Shown here: positions 1 to 7,452 of the stretch, in pieces
How the letters are laid out: each line of letters opens with the position of its first letter
Position numbering within the stretch: position 1 is the first letter of the stretch
Assembly: GCF_003415655.1 (NCBI RefSeq)
Contig: NZ_QRHC01000006.1
Coordinates: 266,746 to 330,745, forward strand
Direction of reading: 5' to 3'
Source: Vibrio maerlii
GTDB lineage: Bacteria > Pseudomonadota > Gammaproteobacteria > Enterobacterales > Vibrionaceae
Length of the DNA: 64,000 bases
The notes under the pieces: generated by a model
The model's input: only the letters and a program-made list of their open reading frames with translations
What the model was told of the DNA's origin: nothing
The model's database searches: none
Position numbers and translations under genes: made by a program

Positions 1-824
1 TGTAACTGCATCTCGAAAGCGCAACGAGTTACTGGTTTCATGTTGTTTTCCGACATGATTTCCATCACATCTTTCAGCTCATTTGGTGGAACCGTCGACA
101 TGTGAACGACTTTTGATTTTGCGAAGTTACTTTTTATGTCAACAAGACAGTTATATTTCACAATACTTGCGTTAACCCCAAATTTCATGACCTGATTAGC
201 AATGCAGCATGCTCGCTTTACATTCTCTAATTGACCTTTTGCCTGTAATTGGGCAATGACGTCGATGACACTTGAAGGGGTTATGTATGATAGAGGCAAG
301 TTTGCTAGTTTGGGATACAGGTTACGCTTCAAAAATAGTCGCTTGCGATAGGATGAACGGACTTTGTTTATGATGCGGTCAATTTCATTTTTTCCAAACT
401 CTGTACCATTGATTCGCGCTTGCTCGCGTGACTCTCGAATGAGAGCTTCTCTATTTATCAGCTCTTGGGCTTCTTCTTTTTCAAGCATCTTTTCAGCAAC
501 GGCTTTGAATGTGAGATTGTTATCCACTAGGCGGTCAAACTTCTGTTTCTCACGGAAAACGCGAGGGTCAATACCATTGGCGGCTTGCTCTCTGAGTTCT
601 GTCGCAACTTTTCGAACTTCGGCTAGTGTCATCGTCGGGTAGGAGCCTAATCCGATTTTCTTTCTCTTTTTTGTGTTAGAGTCGGTGTAGATGAATAGCC
701 AGTTTTTAGAGCCGTTTTTGCGAACTCGAAGATAGAGGTTACCGCCATCTGACATCGTATATTCTTTGTCGTCTGCTGAAGCATTTTTAATTTGCGTGTT
801 TGTCAGTTTAGATAGTCCAGCCAT
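1..824 (-). CDS. Phage/island-type tyrosine integrase, N-terminal part (runs off window)
   Basis: The minus strand is open from an ATG at 824 to the window edge, about 274 codons. The start MAGLSKLTNTQIKNA is preceded by GAGGG about 8 nt upstream. Residues about 10-95 (DGGNLYLRVRKNGSKNW, then KKIGLGSYPTMTLAEVR) match the N-terminal arm-binding domain (DUF4102) of P4-like integrases. The following part resembles the core-binding SAM-like domain. The catalytic R-H-R-Y domain lies outside the window, so integrity cannot be judged. Such enzymes integrate genomic islands or prophages, usually at tRNA genes; no tRNA is visible here. Its 5' end faces the attC array. Family assignment is firm; the mobilised element is unknown. 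Confidence 0.85.
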   Translation of the reverse strand, partial: MAGLSKLTNTQIKNASADDKEYTMSDGGNLYLRVRKNGSKNWLFIYTDSNTKKRKKIGLGSYPTMTLAEVRKVATELREQAANGIDPRVFREKQKFDRLVDNNLTFKAVAEKMLEKEEAQELINREALIRESREQARINGTEFGKNEIDRIINKVRSSYRKRLFLKRNLYPKLANLPLSYITPSSVIDVIAQLQAKGQLENVKRACCIANQVMKFGVNASIVKYNCLVDIKSNFAKSKVVHMSTVPPNELKDVMEIMSENNMKPVTRCAFEMQL

Positions 825-1005
825 GTTGTTAACCCTCGATTTTTTGGTTTGTTCCCCTGGAAAATAACAATGCTTCTAGGGGGACGCAAGGGGGTGTTGG
901 AGTGGTGATATACAATGAGACGTGATGAGTCTTAGTAAGTTTTAAATTAAATTATTTCAATGACTTAGGGTGTTATTTGGGATGCGGTGATATGGGGTGA
1001 TAGTC

Positions 1006-1093
1006 GGTTAATAATTCTTAAGAGTGATTCGCAACGCTTGGCGTTTTCGCTTCGCTCAAGTATAGCCAAGCGTCGCTCACACCTTAATGCGGC
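1006..1093 (+). repeat. Integron attC site 1, interrupted at its R' box
   Basis: The site has Vibrio-type attC layout. A left arm TTAAGAGTGATTCGCAACGC is partly complementary to a right arm GCGTCGCTCACACCTTAA. Internal inverted sequences ACGCTTGGC and GCCAAGCGT form the L''/L' stem. It ends TTAATGCGGC at 1084-1093, where an R' core GTTRRRY is expected, but an insertion sequence begins instead. The missing GTTAG core is found at 2459-2463, on the other side of the insertion sequence. Orientation is plus. Confidence 0.75.
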
Positions 1094-1094
1094 T

Positions 1095-1108
1095 ACATGG
1101 ATTCCCCC
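1095..1108 (+). repeat. Left subterminal inverted repeat of the IS1111-like element
   Basis: ACATGGATTCCCCC is repeated in inverse orientation at 2440-2453 with no mismatch. One base (T1094) separates it from the attC flank. Confidence 0.85.
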
Positions 1109-1224
1109 AGGCTGTCAAACATCCGCTAAACTAATAGTGATGGGTTTTGGACTGCCGCTCTACATTCGGCCTACTTATCGACAAGTTCGTTTTTGTCGTG
1201 GCCCTGATGACTTACGCGACTGCG

Positions 1225-1275
1225 GTGCCTTATTCGTTAGATGACATCAAGTGTGTCCGCCGCATTAACAGGCTC
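1225..1275 (-). ncRNA. Candidate target-guide segment of an IS1111 seekRNA/bridge RNA
   Basis: This lies in the non-coding part 3' of the transposase, where IS1111-type elements encode their guide RNA. Read on the minus strand it contains TTAATGCGGC (1268-1259), identical to the ten bases flanking the left IS junction (1084-1093). About 18 nt later it has CTAACGAAT (1240-1232), complementary to ATTCGTTAG across the right junction (2455-2463). The full RNA probably extends beyond these limits in both directions. Sequence matches are directly seen; RNA production is inferred from the family. Confidence 0.55.
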
Positions 1276-1344
1276 TCCGCAAGTGGTCTTAACCTATCTC
1301 CATCATTAGCGTCTGCAATGACCTGGTGGGTTTAACTCTTAGTC

Positions 1345-1378
1345 ATGCTGCTTAGTGGCTTTAGACGCTAAGCAGCAT
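1345..1378 (-). terminator. Hairpin over the transposase stop codon
   Basis: ATGCTGCTTAG (1345-1355) and CTAAGCAGCAT (1368-1378) form an 11-bp perfect stem with a 12-nt loop. The transposase TAG stop lies inside the stem. There is no long U-tract on the minus strand, so it may be an RNA-processing or structural element of the guide RNA rather than a terminator. Confidence 0.4.
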
Positions 1379-2389
1379 AGTTCTCATATTCGGTTTGGTT
1401 GTGTAATAAAGACCAGATGATGCGGGCATTTTTCGCGGCAAGCGCCACAATAGCTCGATTGAGTCCTCGTCTTTCTTTTATTTGTCGACACCACTGACTT
1501 AACCTATCTTGCTTGTCTCCAATCGTGGTTACTACAGCTCGGGCTCCGTGAACCAGCAACGTGCGAATATACTTATCGCCATGTTTCGTAATGCGCCCAA
1601 GTCGATTCTTCCCTCCAGTAGAAAACTGTTTAGGAACAAGACCTAACCAAGCAGACAAGTCTCGACTCTTATCAAACTGACTACCGTCGCCAATAGCGGC
1701 AATGATGGCAGTTGCGGTTTGTGGACCGACCCCACGGACCTTAAGAAGCCTTTTCATGTCGTCATTCAGCTTGACCATGGACTCGAACGTTTTGTCTATT
1801 GTTTCAATTTGTAGATTGAGGCTTTGAAGGTGTGAATATGCTTCGTTGATGATTTCCCTCGCTTGATGTGGCAACAAGTTTTCTGCATCTTCCAGGATGA
1901 GAGGCACTTCTCTCATTAGAGATGCTTTACCCGTTGGCATGATAAAGCCAAATTCCGACAAAATAGCGCGCATTCGATTCATCAATGCAGTTCTTTCTCG
2001 TACCCAGTGCTCTCGTAGACGATGAGTTGAGAGAACGGCTTGTTGCTCAGGGGATTTAATGGGGACAAATCGAGTAGAAGGGCGTTGTACTGCTTCGCAG
2101 ATAGCAACAGCGTCATTCAGGTCGTTTTACCTTTCATTCGGTAAGGCGCGACATACTTAGCCGCCATAATACGACAGTCATGACCGAGTTGATTGAATGT
2201 TCTTGCCCAATAATGAGCGCCACCGCAAGCTTCTAGACCTATACGCATTGGAGGCAGTTTTGCTATGGTATTAAGTAGTTTAGAGCGGGTTACATTCTTG
2301 TGGAGAATGACTTTACCAAGTTGGTTAATAGCATGAACGCTGAAGTGATTTTTAGCGAGATCAATACCGCAATAAGACAGATTAGACAT
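1368..2389 (-). pseudogene. IS110 family transposase (DEDD), one-base frameshift
   Basis: The start MSNLSYCGIDLAKNHF at 2389 has GGAGG just upstream and carries the first DEDD aspartate. The frame ends early at about 2119 (MKGKTT stop). The next frame continues the protein without loss: KxDLNDAVAICEAVQRP, then the C-terminal transposase_20 part with LLKVRGVGPQTATAIIAAIG and LSAWLGLVPKQFSTGGKNRLG. Restoring one base in the A4 run (T4 on plus strand, 2125-2128) would give the expected KND. IS110 elements are not known for programmed frameshifting, so this is most simply a disabling deletion or a homopolymer sequencing error. Confidence 0.85.
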
Positions 2390-2439
2390 GGTGCCTCCAG
2401 TATTAGTGTTGACCACTTAAGTGTGGCAGATCCTCGGGA

Positions 2440-2453
2440 GGGGGAATCCATGT
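2440..2453 (-). repeat. Right subterminal inverted repeat of the IS1111-like element
   Basis: Perfect 14-bp complement of 1095-1108. Five bases (CATTC) follow before the recovered attC core GTTAG at 2459. Confidence 0.85.
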
Positions 2454-2483
2454 CATTCGTTAGTTTTAAAGGGATGTTAAATC

Positions 2484-2879
2484 ATGAAATTTGAGTTTAC
2501 TTCAACAGTGGCTAAGATAGTGTTCTGGCTCATTTTGGTCTTTGTTTTGTTGATCGACACAGTATCAATAGCTTCTTTCTTAGTAAGTCAAATGACCGTA
2601 TCAGGGACTACAATTGCTCTAATTGTTTTCGGCGTAACTTTGAGGTTAACAATTCTGTTTGCCTTGATTTGTCGTAAAGGGCCCTTCAAATTTTGTAGTT
2701 ATATTTGGGGTGGTATGTTTGCCTTGTCGGGGTTTACTGGTCTGCTTGCACTATCGATGTCTGACGAGGTGGAGCCCATTCAAGCGTATATAGATAAAGG
2801 AATATTTCTCGTTATAGGGATGGTAATAATTACAATTGTCGCTAAGTACGTTTCAATCATTGGGCCACAAGAAAACTAA
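2484..2879 (+). CDS. Small membrane protein of a gene cassette
   Basis: 131 aa with GGGA about 9 nt before the ATG. It starts only 25 bp after the attC core GTTAG (2459), the normal place for a cassette gene, and reads in cassette orientation. Four hydrophobic segments are visible: about residues 9-33, 41-62, 70-90 and 105-127. No catalytic motif or recognised family. It probably sits in the inner membrane. The cassette's downstream attC is separated from it by the IS91-like insertion, so the gene may still be intact while the cassette is not mobile. Cassette membrane proteins of this kind are mostly uncharacterised. Confidence 0.65.
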   Translation: MKFEFTSTVAKIVFWLILVFVLLIDTVSIASFLVSQMTVSGTTIALIVFGVTLRLTILFALICRKGPFKFCSYIWGGMFALSGFTGLLALSMSDEVEPIQAYIDKGIFLVIGMVIITIVAKYVSIIGPQEN

Positions 2880-3127
2880 CAAATAAGAATACGTGTCGCG
2901 CAGCCGACACTTTATTCGGGTGTTGAACAAGCCCGTTGTCCTTATTAAGTAAATTGCTCGGTCGAGCGTTCTGGTAGGTTGAGCGCACGACTTTATTTGA
3001 GACGAGCGCAGCTGTGAAGCGCGCCTGTGATGTGCGCTCCGAAGGATCCGAGACTGTTATTGGTTTGTCGTGTTGTCCCCTCCCATGTGATAGCCCCGCC
3101 ATTATCCTTATGATGGTTGCCTTTCGG

Positions 3128-4181
3128 CTAGCTCAGTCGACTTGCCGCTTTCGATGTGACGCCCACACAGGCCATTTCATGATGGCAACATGGGCATTCA
3201 CATTCTGCATACGAAGGCAAAATTACTTGTGGTAGCTGCCATTCTGGTAGTTGCAATAACATGAGTTGAATGGTGTGCCGTAGTGCTTTAGCACTGCCGT
3301 GCAATAGACCATAATCCCGCACACGTTGCAGTCCTTTGGGAAGTACATGCTGCAAGATAAGCCAAATGAACTTAACAACGGGCAAGGTTCGTTGGGCTGA
3401 TTGCTGTGTTTGGCTATCGGTGTAACGGAACGTGACTTGTTTATCGTAGGCGTGCATGATCGCTTTATCTGGGAGTACACCGCGATATAAATAACGAGAT
3501 AAGTACTGCAATGCAGGCAACCCGTTACCAACGGAACGACAATCAACGACCCATTCTTCGCTCATGATTTGACGGGACAAAGATAGCTGAGGGTGGTGAT
3601 TGATTGCTTCAAGTAACCGTGCCCGCCAGACTTTCGCCAACGCCTTTTGCGGATATAAGAAGCCTTTCTTTCCTTTATGCCACTGTCTTCGTTGTGGTTG
3701 ATAAAAACCATTCGGCAACACCACGTGAAGATGCGGGTGCAGATCTCTCCGTCGATTATGCGTATGCAGCACGATGGTAAAGCCACTTGCCCCTTGATGT
3801 TGTCGTTGTGCAAAGTCTTTAAGCACAGAGGACGCAACCTTAAACATCAACGGGTAAAAGTGCTGCGGTCGGTAGCGTGCCAACTCGCGCAACTGTGCGG
3901 GCACGGTAAACGTCAGCATGAAGTATGTGACGGGAAGGAGCTTAGCTTCTTGTCGCGCTAGCCAGTCAGTAGTGGTGCGATGCTGACATTGAGGGCAGCT
4001 GCGGTGACCGCAAGTTAAGGGAAGTCGATCATCATAATGGCAATGCTGGCAATACCATTGTGATGTTCCAGCATACTCGGTTTTACACCGTAGCGTGTCG
4101 CATATCAGGGGTTAATCGCTCACCATAAGCCTCAATCAACTCAGCGTAATGGGTTTTGAGCAGAGTAGTAAAAACGCTCAT
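3128..4181 (-). pseudogene. IS91 family (HUH, Y2) transposase, N-terminal deletion/frameshift
   Basis: The expected start (MSVFTTLLKTHYAELIEAYG) at 4181 overlaps the recombinase stop as ATGA. After MRHAT the frame hits TAA. A shifted frame continues KTEYAGTSQWYCQHC, CGHRSCPQCQHRTTTDW (the Cys-rich zinc region), LTFTVPAQLR, the HUH-type HPHLHVVLPNGF and the Y2 motif YLSRY, ending near CPCCHHEM at 3128. About 11-14 bp seem to be missing around 4085-4090. The remaining 263-aa open frame starts inside the protein and lacks the zinc-binding N-terminus, so rolling-circle transposition by this copy is unlikely. Confidence 0.8.
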
Positions 4182-5059
4182 GAAGCCTCCCATAATATGG
4201 ATAGTTGATCTGCAAGGGTATTGACTGCTTTAGCTGTTTCTGCCGTTTTTACCTTGGTCAGTTGGGTATATCGAGCGGTGGTATTGAGGCTGGCATGCCC
4301 CAATAGCGCTTGTAAGGAGCGGAGATCTAACCCAGCATCCAGCAGGTGCGTGGCATAACAATGGCGCAGAGAGTGCGGGCTAACATGTTTGGTGATCCCA
4401 CAATCTTGGCAGACTTGCCGCATTGCCTTTTGGACCCCCGCACGATCCATTGGTTTGTTTGTGCCAATACCAGGAAACAGCCACTGTGGATCTTTATGGG
4501 TACGCCAGTATTGACGCAGCACAGCTAAAGACCGTTTAGGCAGTGGTATCAATCGATCTTTGCCACCTTTACCGTTGCGAACATGAACCTGCATTATCTG
4601 TGAATCGATATCTGAAATGGTCAGGTTTAAGCCTTCACCAAGGCGCAGACCAAGCGTGTACAGGACAAAGAAAAATGCCTGATAACGTTGTCGTTTCGTC
4701 ATGGTGATCAGCAAGCTAACTTCTCTTGGCGTGAGAATATCAGGCAGCCGCTTAACGTGTGGAGGCTTAACGATATTGAGCCATTCCCACTGCTTGTTTA
4801 GAGTGAATTTATAGAAGAACTGCAAGCCATTGCGGTCCAGTTTTACGGTACTCCATGAGTGAGTGTTGATCAGTTGTCGAAAGTAGATGCGAAGCTGTTC
4901 AAGACTTAGGTTATCTGGCGGGCAATCAAAGAAATTGGCGATACGACGAACAGCACGACTATAAGCATCAATGGTGGCTGGTCGCTTCCCCTGAAGGGTA
5001 AGGTTGTCGAGATGTTGTTGATATAATTGATTAAAATAATGTTTTTGTTTTGTATCCAT
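4178..5059 (-). CDS. Tyrosine recombinase of the IS91-like element
   Basis: 293 aa, full length for a XerC/D-type recombinase. The N-terminal SAM-like domain is about residues 8-95 and the catalytic domain about 105-285. Catalytic residues are visible: Arg in LGLRLGEG, His-x-x-Arg in HSLRHCYATH, His in LGHASLNTTARYT and Tyr in RYTQ. It lies first in a two-gene unit and its TGA overlaps the transposase ATG. Such recombinase-plus-IS91 pairs occur in marine gamma-proteobacteria; the recombinase's role in transposition is not clear. It is not an integron integrase: the patch between motifs II and III typical of IntI is not evident. Confidence 0.85.
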   Translation of the reverse strand: MDTKQKHYFNQLYQQHLDNLTLQGKRPATIDAYSRAVRRIANFFDCPPDNLSLEQLRIYFRQLINTHSWSTVKLDRNGLQFFYKFTLNKQWEWLNIVKPPHVKRLPDILTPREVSLLITMTKRQRYQAFFFVLYTLGLRLGEGLNLTISDIDSQIMQVHVRNGKGGKDRLIPLPKRSLAVLRQYWRTHKDPQWLFPGIGTNKPMDRAGVQKAMRQVCQDCGITKHVSPHSLRHCYATHLLDAGLDLRSLQALLGHASLNTTARYTQLTKVKTAETAKAVNTLADQLSILWEAS

Positions 5060-5144
5060 GACACTTCTCCAATCCTTACCAACATGGTAAGTTCTAGAGA
5101 TAAGTGTATGGATTAAAAGGACTCTGCCGCACGGCGGCTTGGTT

Positions 5145-5266
5145 CAACAAACAATTTAAGACGGATTCTTAACGCTTGGCAATTTCAGCTTAGGTCATCT
5201 TCAGTGGTAAATGTGGCAAGGTTTAGGCTTGGGTGGTCGCGTTGTTCATCACTTAATGCGGCTATA
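5145..5266 (+). repeat. Integron attC site 2
   Basis: It begins CAACAAACAATTTAAGACGG, continues ATTCTTAACGCTTGGC, and ends GTTGTTCATCACTTAATGCGGC followed by TATATGCC. This is the Vibrio repeat pattern with a long variable central part. The R' core normally reads GTT after GCGGC; here the GT appears to be missing, so the site may be crippled. The ccdB stop codon (5262-5264) lies at this junction. Confidence 0.7.
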
Positions 5267-5579
5267 TGCCAGTAATTAGGAAGTCGATAGCAGCAATAAT
5301 CTCGTTTCTAAAATTGCTCAAGTCATTTACCGGTTTACGCAAGATCTTAGTTGGTATACTCGCCATTTGATGAGTTAGGATTACGAAGTCACCTTCATCA
5401 ATGTGGATCACTGGGCACAGGTGAGTCGGGGCTTTCTTCTCTAACATTTCAACCGGTGTTAATGGAATCACCAGTCGGGTATTAAGTGTATCAAGCATTT
5501 CACTTTGAACATCAACAAAGTATGGGTAAGCGGTAGCAGTGCTTTTATCGTTATTTTGATATAGTGAAAACTGTGACAT
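5262..5579 (-). CDS. ccdB: CcdB-type gyrase-poison toxin
   Basis: 105 aa, the family's usual length. It starts MSQFSLYQN and ends AAIDFLITGI, matching the conserved CcdB C-terminal helix whose last residues (GI) are needed for toxicity. CcdB traps DNA gyrase on DNA. The ATG overlaps the ccdA stop (TAATG), giving translational coupling. The pair fills a cassette between attC 2 and attC 3 but is transcribed against cassette orientation, so it must use its own promoter upstream of ccdA. Its stop codon is supplied at the attC 2 boundary. Likely role: stabilising the cassette array. Confidence 0.93.
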   Translation of the reverse strand: MSQFSLYQNNDKSTATAYPYFVDVQSEMLDTLNTRLVIPLTPVEMLEKKAPTHLCPVIHIDEGDFVILTHQMASIPTKILRKPVNDLSNFRNEIIAAIDFLITGI

Positions 5580-5824
5580 TAGAATACTCGGTAAGAATCA
5601 GAAAACAGACCCTGATTTTCGGTTAGTTCATTACAAGCATTGATAGCATCTGCATTTTGCTCCAACCACTCAGTCTTACGGCGTTGATTTACTTCTTTTT
5701 CAAGGGCTTTTTCCATTGTAGCCGAGAGGTTAATGTTTAGGCGCTTAGCTTCAGCGAGTAACTCGCTATTTAAGCTTAAGTTTGCAGCTTTTTTGGGTGC
5801 TTGCGTACTATATGCATTTCTCAT
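5579..5824 (-). CDS. ccdA: CcdA-type antitoxin
   Basis: 81 aa from the ATG at 5824 (MRNAYSTQAPKKAANLSLN), which has AGGT 8-9 nt upstream; the longer open frame to 5920 runs into attC 3 and is rejected. The N-terminal half is a ribbon-helix-helix DNA-binding domain (NLSLNSELLAEAKRLNINLS). The C-terminal tail (EWLEQNADAINACNELTE, ending GLFSD) is the CcdB-binding region. It neutralises CcdB and autorepresses the operon. First gene of the ccdAB pair. Confidence 0.93.
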   Translation of the reverse strand: MRNAYSTQAPKKAANLSLNSELLAEAKRLNINLSATMEKALEKEVNQRRKTEWLEQNADAINACNELTENQGLFSDSYRVF

Positions 5825-5881
5825 GATAATTACCTGTGCGTATTTGTGGTGCGCATTGAGTATAGGCGCACGAAAGGCATA

Positions 5882-6007
5882 GAACAAACAATTTTGAGAG
5901 TGATTCCCCATGCTTGGCATTTTTCATTCCATCGTTGGGTTTTGTGTTTACGGTGGTATGGTTTAGTTTCGTGGCAGCGTGGTTCACACCTTAATTGGGC
6001 GTTGTCC
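5882..6007 (+). repeat. Integron attC site 3
   Basis: The left end is GAACAAACAATTTTGAGAG followed by TGATTCCCCATGCTTGGC. The right end is GGCAGCGTGGTTCACACC then TTAATTGGGCGTTGTCC. The arms TTTTGAGAGTGATTC and GGTTCACACCTTAA are partly complementary. R' reads GTTGTCC, close to GTTRRRY. With attC 2 it delimits the ccdAB cassette. This is the last attC seen; there is no intI in the window. Confidence 0.75.
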
Positions 6008-6051
6008 AGAGCAATGTGGGAACTGGTTAACACTCAAGGAATGAAGAGTTT

Positions 6052-6420
6052 ATGAAAATTTCAGAATCTAGCGTTCATTTCATTTACGACGCAGCAAAGA
6101 ACGTATATGACTCAAAGCAAACTTTGGTGTCAGCAGCGAAAGCCAGCTTACAAATCAGGTAAAAAACTCAACATTATCCTATATAGTTTAAGGTAACTGT
6201 CGTCCGGCTTTCGCTTCGAGAAGGAGCTATAGTTAAAAGCGTGGCGCTAGCACGTTTATCAAAGCCGCCAATTGAGGTCTTGAAAAACCGACAAGCCTAT
6301 TTCGCTGTGTTTGAGAGTGAACAGGATGTTCTCGAAGTGAGATATGTGTCTGTGCAACTTAAACACGCTATTTTAAGAACGGAGTGGCAAGAGCTGAGTA
6401 AAGCACTGATTAACAGTTAA
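6052..6420 (+). pseudogene. Decayed or split unknown reading frame after attC 3
   Basis: A 36-codon ORF (MKISESSVHFIYDAAKN..., 6052-6162, AAGGA upstream) stops at TAA. In the same frame there is a TAG at 6184-6186, then 77 open codons to 6420, ending TEWQELSKALINS. A GTG at 6241 with a GGAG about 13 nt upstream could start the second part alone. Either this is one gene with two in-frame stops, or two small unrelated ORFs. I do not recognise a family. The position right after the last attC suggests a former cassette or the chromosomal junction. Confidence 0.3.
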
Positions 6421-6435
6421 AATATAAGAGAGAAA

Positions 6436-6849
6436 ATGGATAAAATAATAGATAAACTCGCTTGGATTTTTATCAAAGACGGTAAATTATTAGCGGTTAG
6501 GTCGAAAGGAAAAGACCTGTTCTACCTTCCTGGAGGAAAACGTGAGGCCGGAGAGAGCGATACCGAAGCATTGATTCGTGAAATCCAAGAAGAATTATCG
6601 GTTGACCTAAGTTCTGAATCAGTGAAGTACATGGAAACCTTCAAAGCTCAAGCGGATGGTAAAGCCGAAGGTGTCTATGTGCAACTGACCTGTTACTTCG
6701 CTGATTATGTCGGTGAACTGTCTGCGGCGGCTGAGATTGAAGAGCTAAGATACATCGATGGCAATGATGAAGCGGTTTGCTCTGTCGCGGCGTTAGAAGT
6801 AATGCACTGGCTACAATCAAAAGGTTTAGTAACTGGTAAGTCAGCATAA
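6436..6849 (+). CDS. NUDIX hydrolase
   Basis: 137 aa. The NUDIX box is visible at about residues 33-56: GGKREAGESDTEALIREI then QEELSV, with the metal-binding REIQEE core. NUDIX enzymes cleave nucleoside diphosphates linked to another group; the substrate cannot be told. AGAGAG lies about 8 nt before the ATG. Its stop is directly followed by the ATG of the nucleotidyltransferase at 6850, so the two form a tight operon and may act in a shared nucleotide-handling step. Confidence 0.9.
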   Translation: MDKIIDKLAWIFIKDGKLLAVRSKGKDLFYLPGGKREAGESDTEALIREIQEELSVDLSSESVKYMETFKAQADGKAEGVYVQLTCYFADYVGELSAAAEIEELRYIDGNDEAVCSVAALEVMHWLQSKGLVTGKSA

Positions 6850-7413
6850 ATGGAAAAGATTGTTGAGTTGATAAAGCAAGACCCTGCTAGGTTGAGTGCG
6901 CTGGAAGATGTTCGCTCATTGAGGCTGCCGCAATGCTACATCGCTGCGGGCTTTGTTCGTAATCTAGTTTGGGACTCGCTTCATCAACTTTCTAAACCGA
7001 CACCGCTTAACGATGTAGACGTTATTTACTTCGATCCTGAAGAATCTGATGCTAATGTCTACCTTCACTATGAAGCTCAGCTAAGAGCAAGAATGCCTGA
7101 GCTCAGGTGGCAGGTCCGTAATCAAGCGAGTATGCATCTTCGAAATGGTGATGAACCCTATACCAGTGTACTTGATGCTATGAGTTATTGGCCGGAAAAA
7201 GAAACGGCTGTGGCAATACGTCAGATAGGGCATGGCAAATACGAATGCATTGCTGCTTTTGGGTTTGAATCCCTGCTCGATGGTCACATCACGTACAATC
7301 CCAAAAGATCACTCGAAGTGTTTGAGCGCCGGGTAAAGTCAAAAGGTTGGTTAATGCGCTGGCCGGACCTCAGCGTGACGAATAATATAGATTTTATAAT
7401 TAAGAATCATTAG
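6850..7413 (+). CDS. Nucleotidyltransferase-fold protein (DUF925/NTP_transf_6)
   Basis: 187 aa. The motif GFVRNLVWD near residue 33 and DVDVIYFD near residue 55 match the active site of the nucleotidyltransferase-like family PF06042; the C-terminal FGFESLLDG and NPKRSLEVFERRVKSKGW are also typical. The biochemical function of the family is unknown. The gene abuts the NUDIX gene with no spacing and probably depends on its ribosome traffic for translation. Confidence 0.8.
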   Translation: MEKIVELIKQDPARLSALEDVRSLRLPQCYIAAGFVRNLVWDSLHQLSKPTPLNDVDVIYFDPEESDANVYLHYEAQLRARMPELRWQVRNQASMHLRNGDEPYTSVLDAMSYWPEKETAVAIRQIGHGKYECIAAFGFESLLDGHITYNPKRSLEVFERRVKSKGWLMRWPDLSVTNNIDFIIKNH

Positions 7414-7427
7414 CAATTACAAGATAA

Positions 7428-7443
7428 TACCCATAAATAGGTA
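7428..7443 (+). promoter_or_regulatory. NarL/NarP 7-2-7 heptamer site
   Basis: TACCCAT-AA-ATAGGTA is a perfect match to the TACYYMT-N2-AKRRGTA inverted heptamers used by NarP/NarL. It lies 10 bp upstream of the FNR box for the molybdoenzyme operon, suggesting nitrate or nitrite control. Vibrio species generally carry NarP. Confidence 0.7.
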
Positions 7444-7452
7444 TTCGTTGTA

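Larger units (their letters stand above)
1094..2458 (-). mobile_element. IS110 family element, IS1111-attC-like, inserted in attC 1
   Basis: The element is about 1.37 kb. It has a 14-bp perfect subterminal inverted repeat (ACATGGATTCCCCC at 1095-1108, complement at 2440-2453) and one transposase gene on the minus strand. About 270 bp of non-coding sequence lies downstream of the gene, which is the IS1111-subgroup arrangement. Joining the flanks restores an attC end (TTAATGCGGC plus GTTAG). Insertion into attC sites in fixed orientation is a known habit of the IS1111-attC group. The exact ends could be off by a few bases because the crossover core is short. The transposase is frameshifted, so this copy is probably immobile on its own. 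Confidence 0.8.
2922..5148 (-). mobile_element. IS91-like element with tyrosine recombinase and transposase
   Basis: Two overlapping minus-strand genes, a tyrosine recombinase (5059-4178) and an IS91-type HUH transposase (4181-3128), sit between cassette sequence and attC 2. The approximate ends share inverted similarity: GTTGAACAAGCC at 2922-2933, and GTTGAACCAAGCC read on the minus strand at 5148-5136. GAAC and CAAG are the target tetranucleotides used by IS91-family elements, so these may be insertion points rather than true repeats. Ends are therefore approximate. The transposase is damaged. Confidence 0.55.

Noticed and set aside
2119..2135. Programmed frameshift in the IS110 transposase
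   Set aside because: IS110 transposases are single-frame; the A4 run lacks a typical slippery heptamer plus pseudoknot, and one added base restores the family consensus.
2484..2879. Membrane-protein cassette as a toxin or phage-defence gene
   Set aside because: Only four hydrophobic segments are visible; no motif or partner supports a defence role.
4178..5059. Tyrosine recombinase as an integron integrase for the attC sites
   Set aside because: The gene overlaps the IS91-type transposase in an IS91-like element and shows no clear IntI-specific insertion between the conserved boxes.
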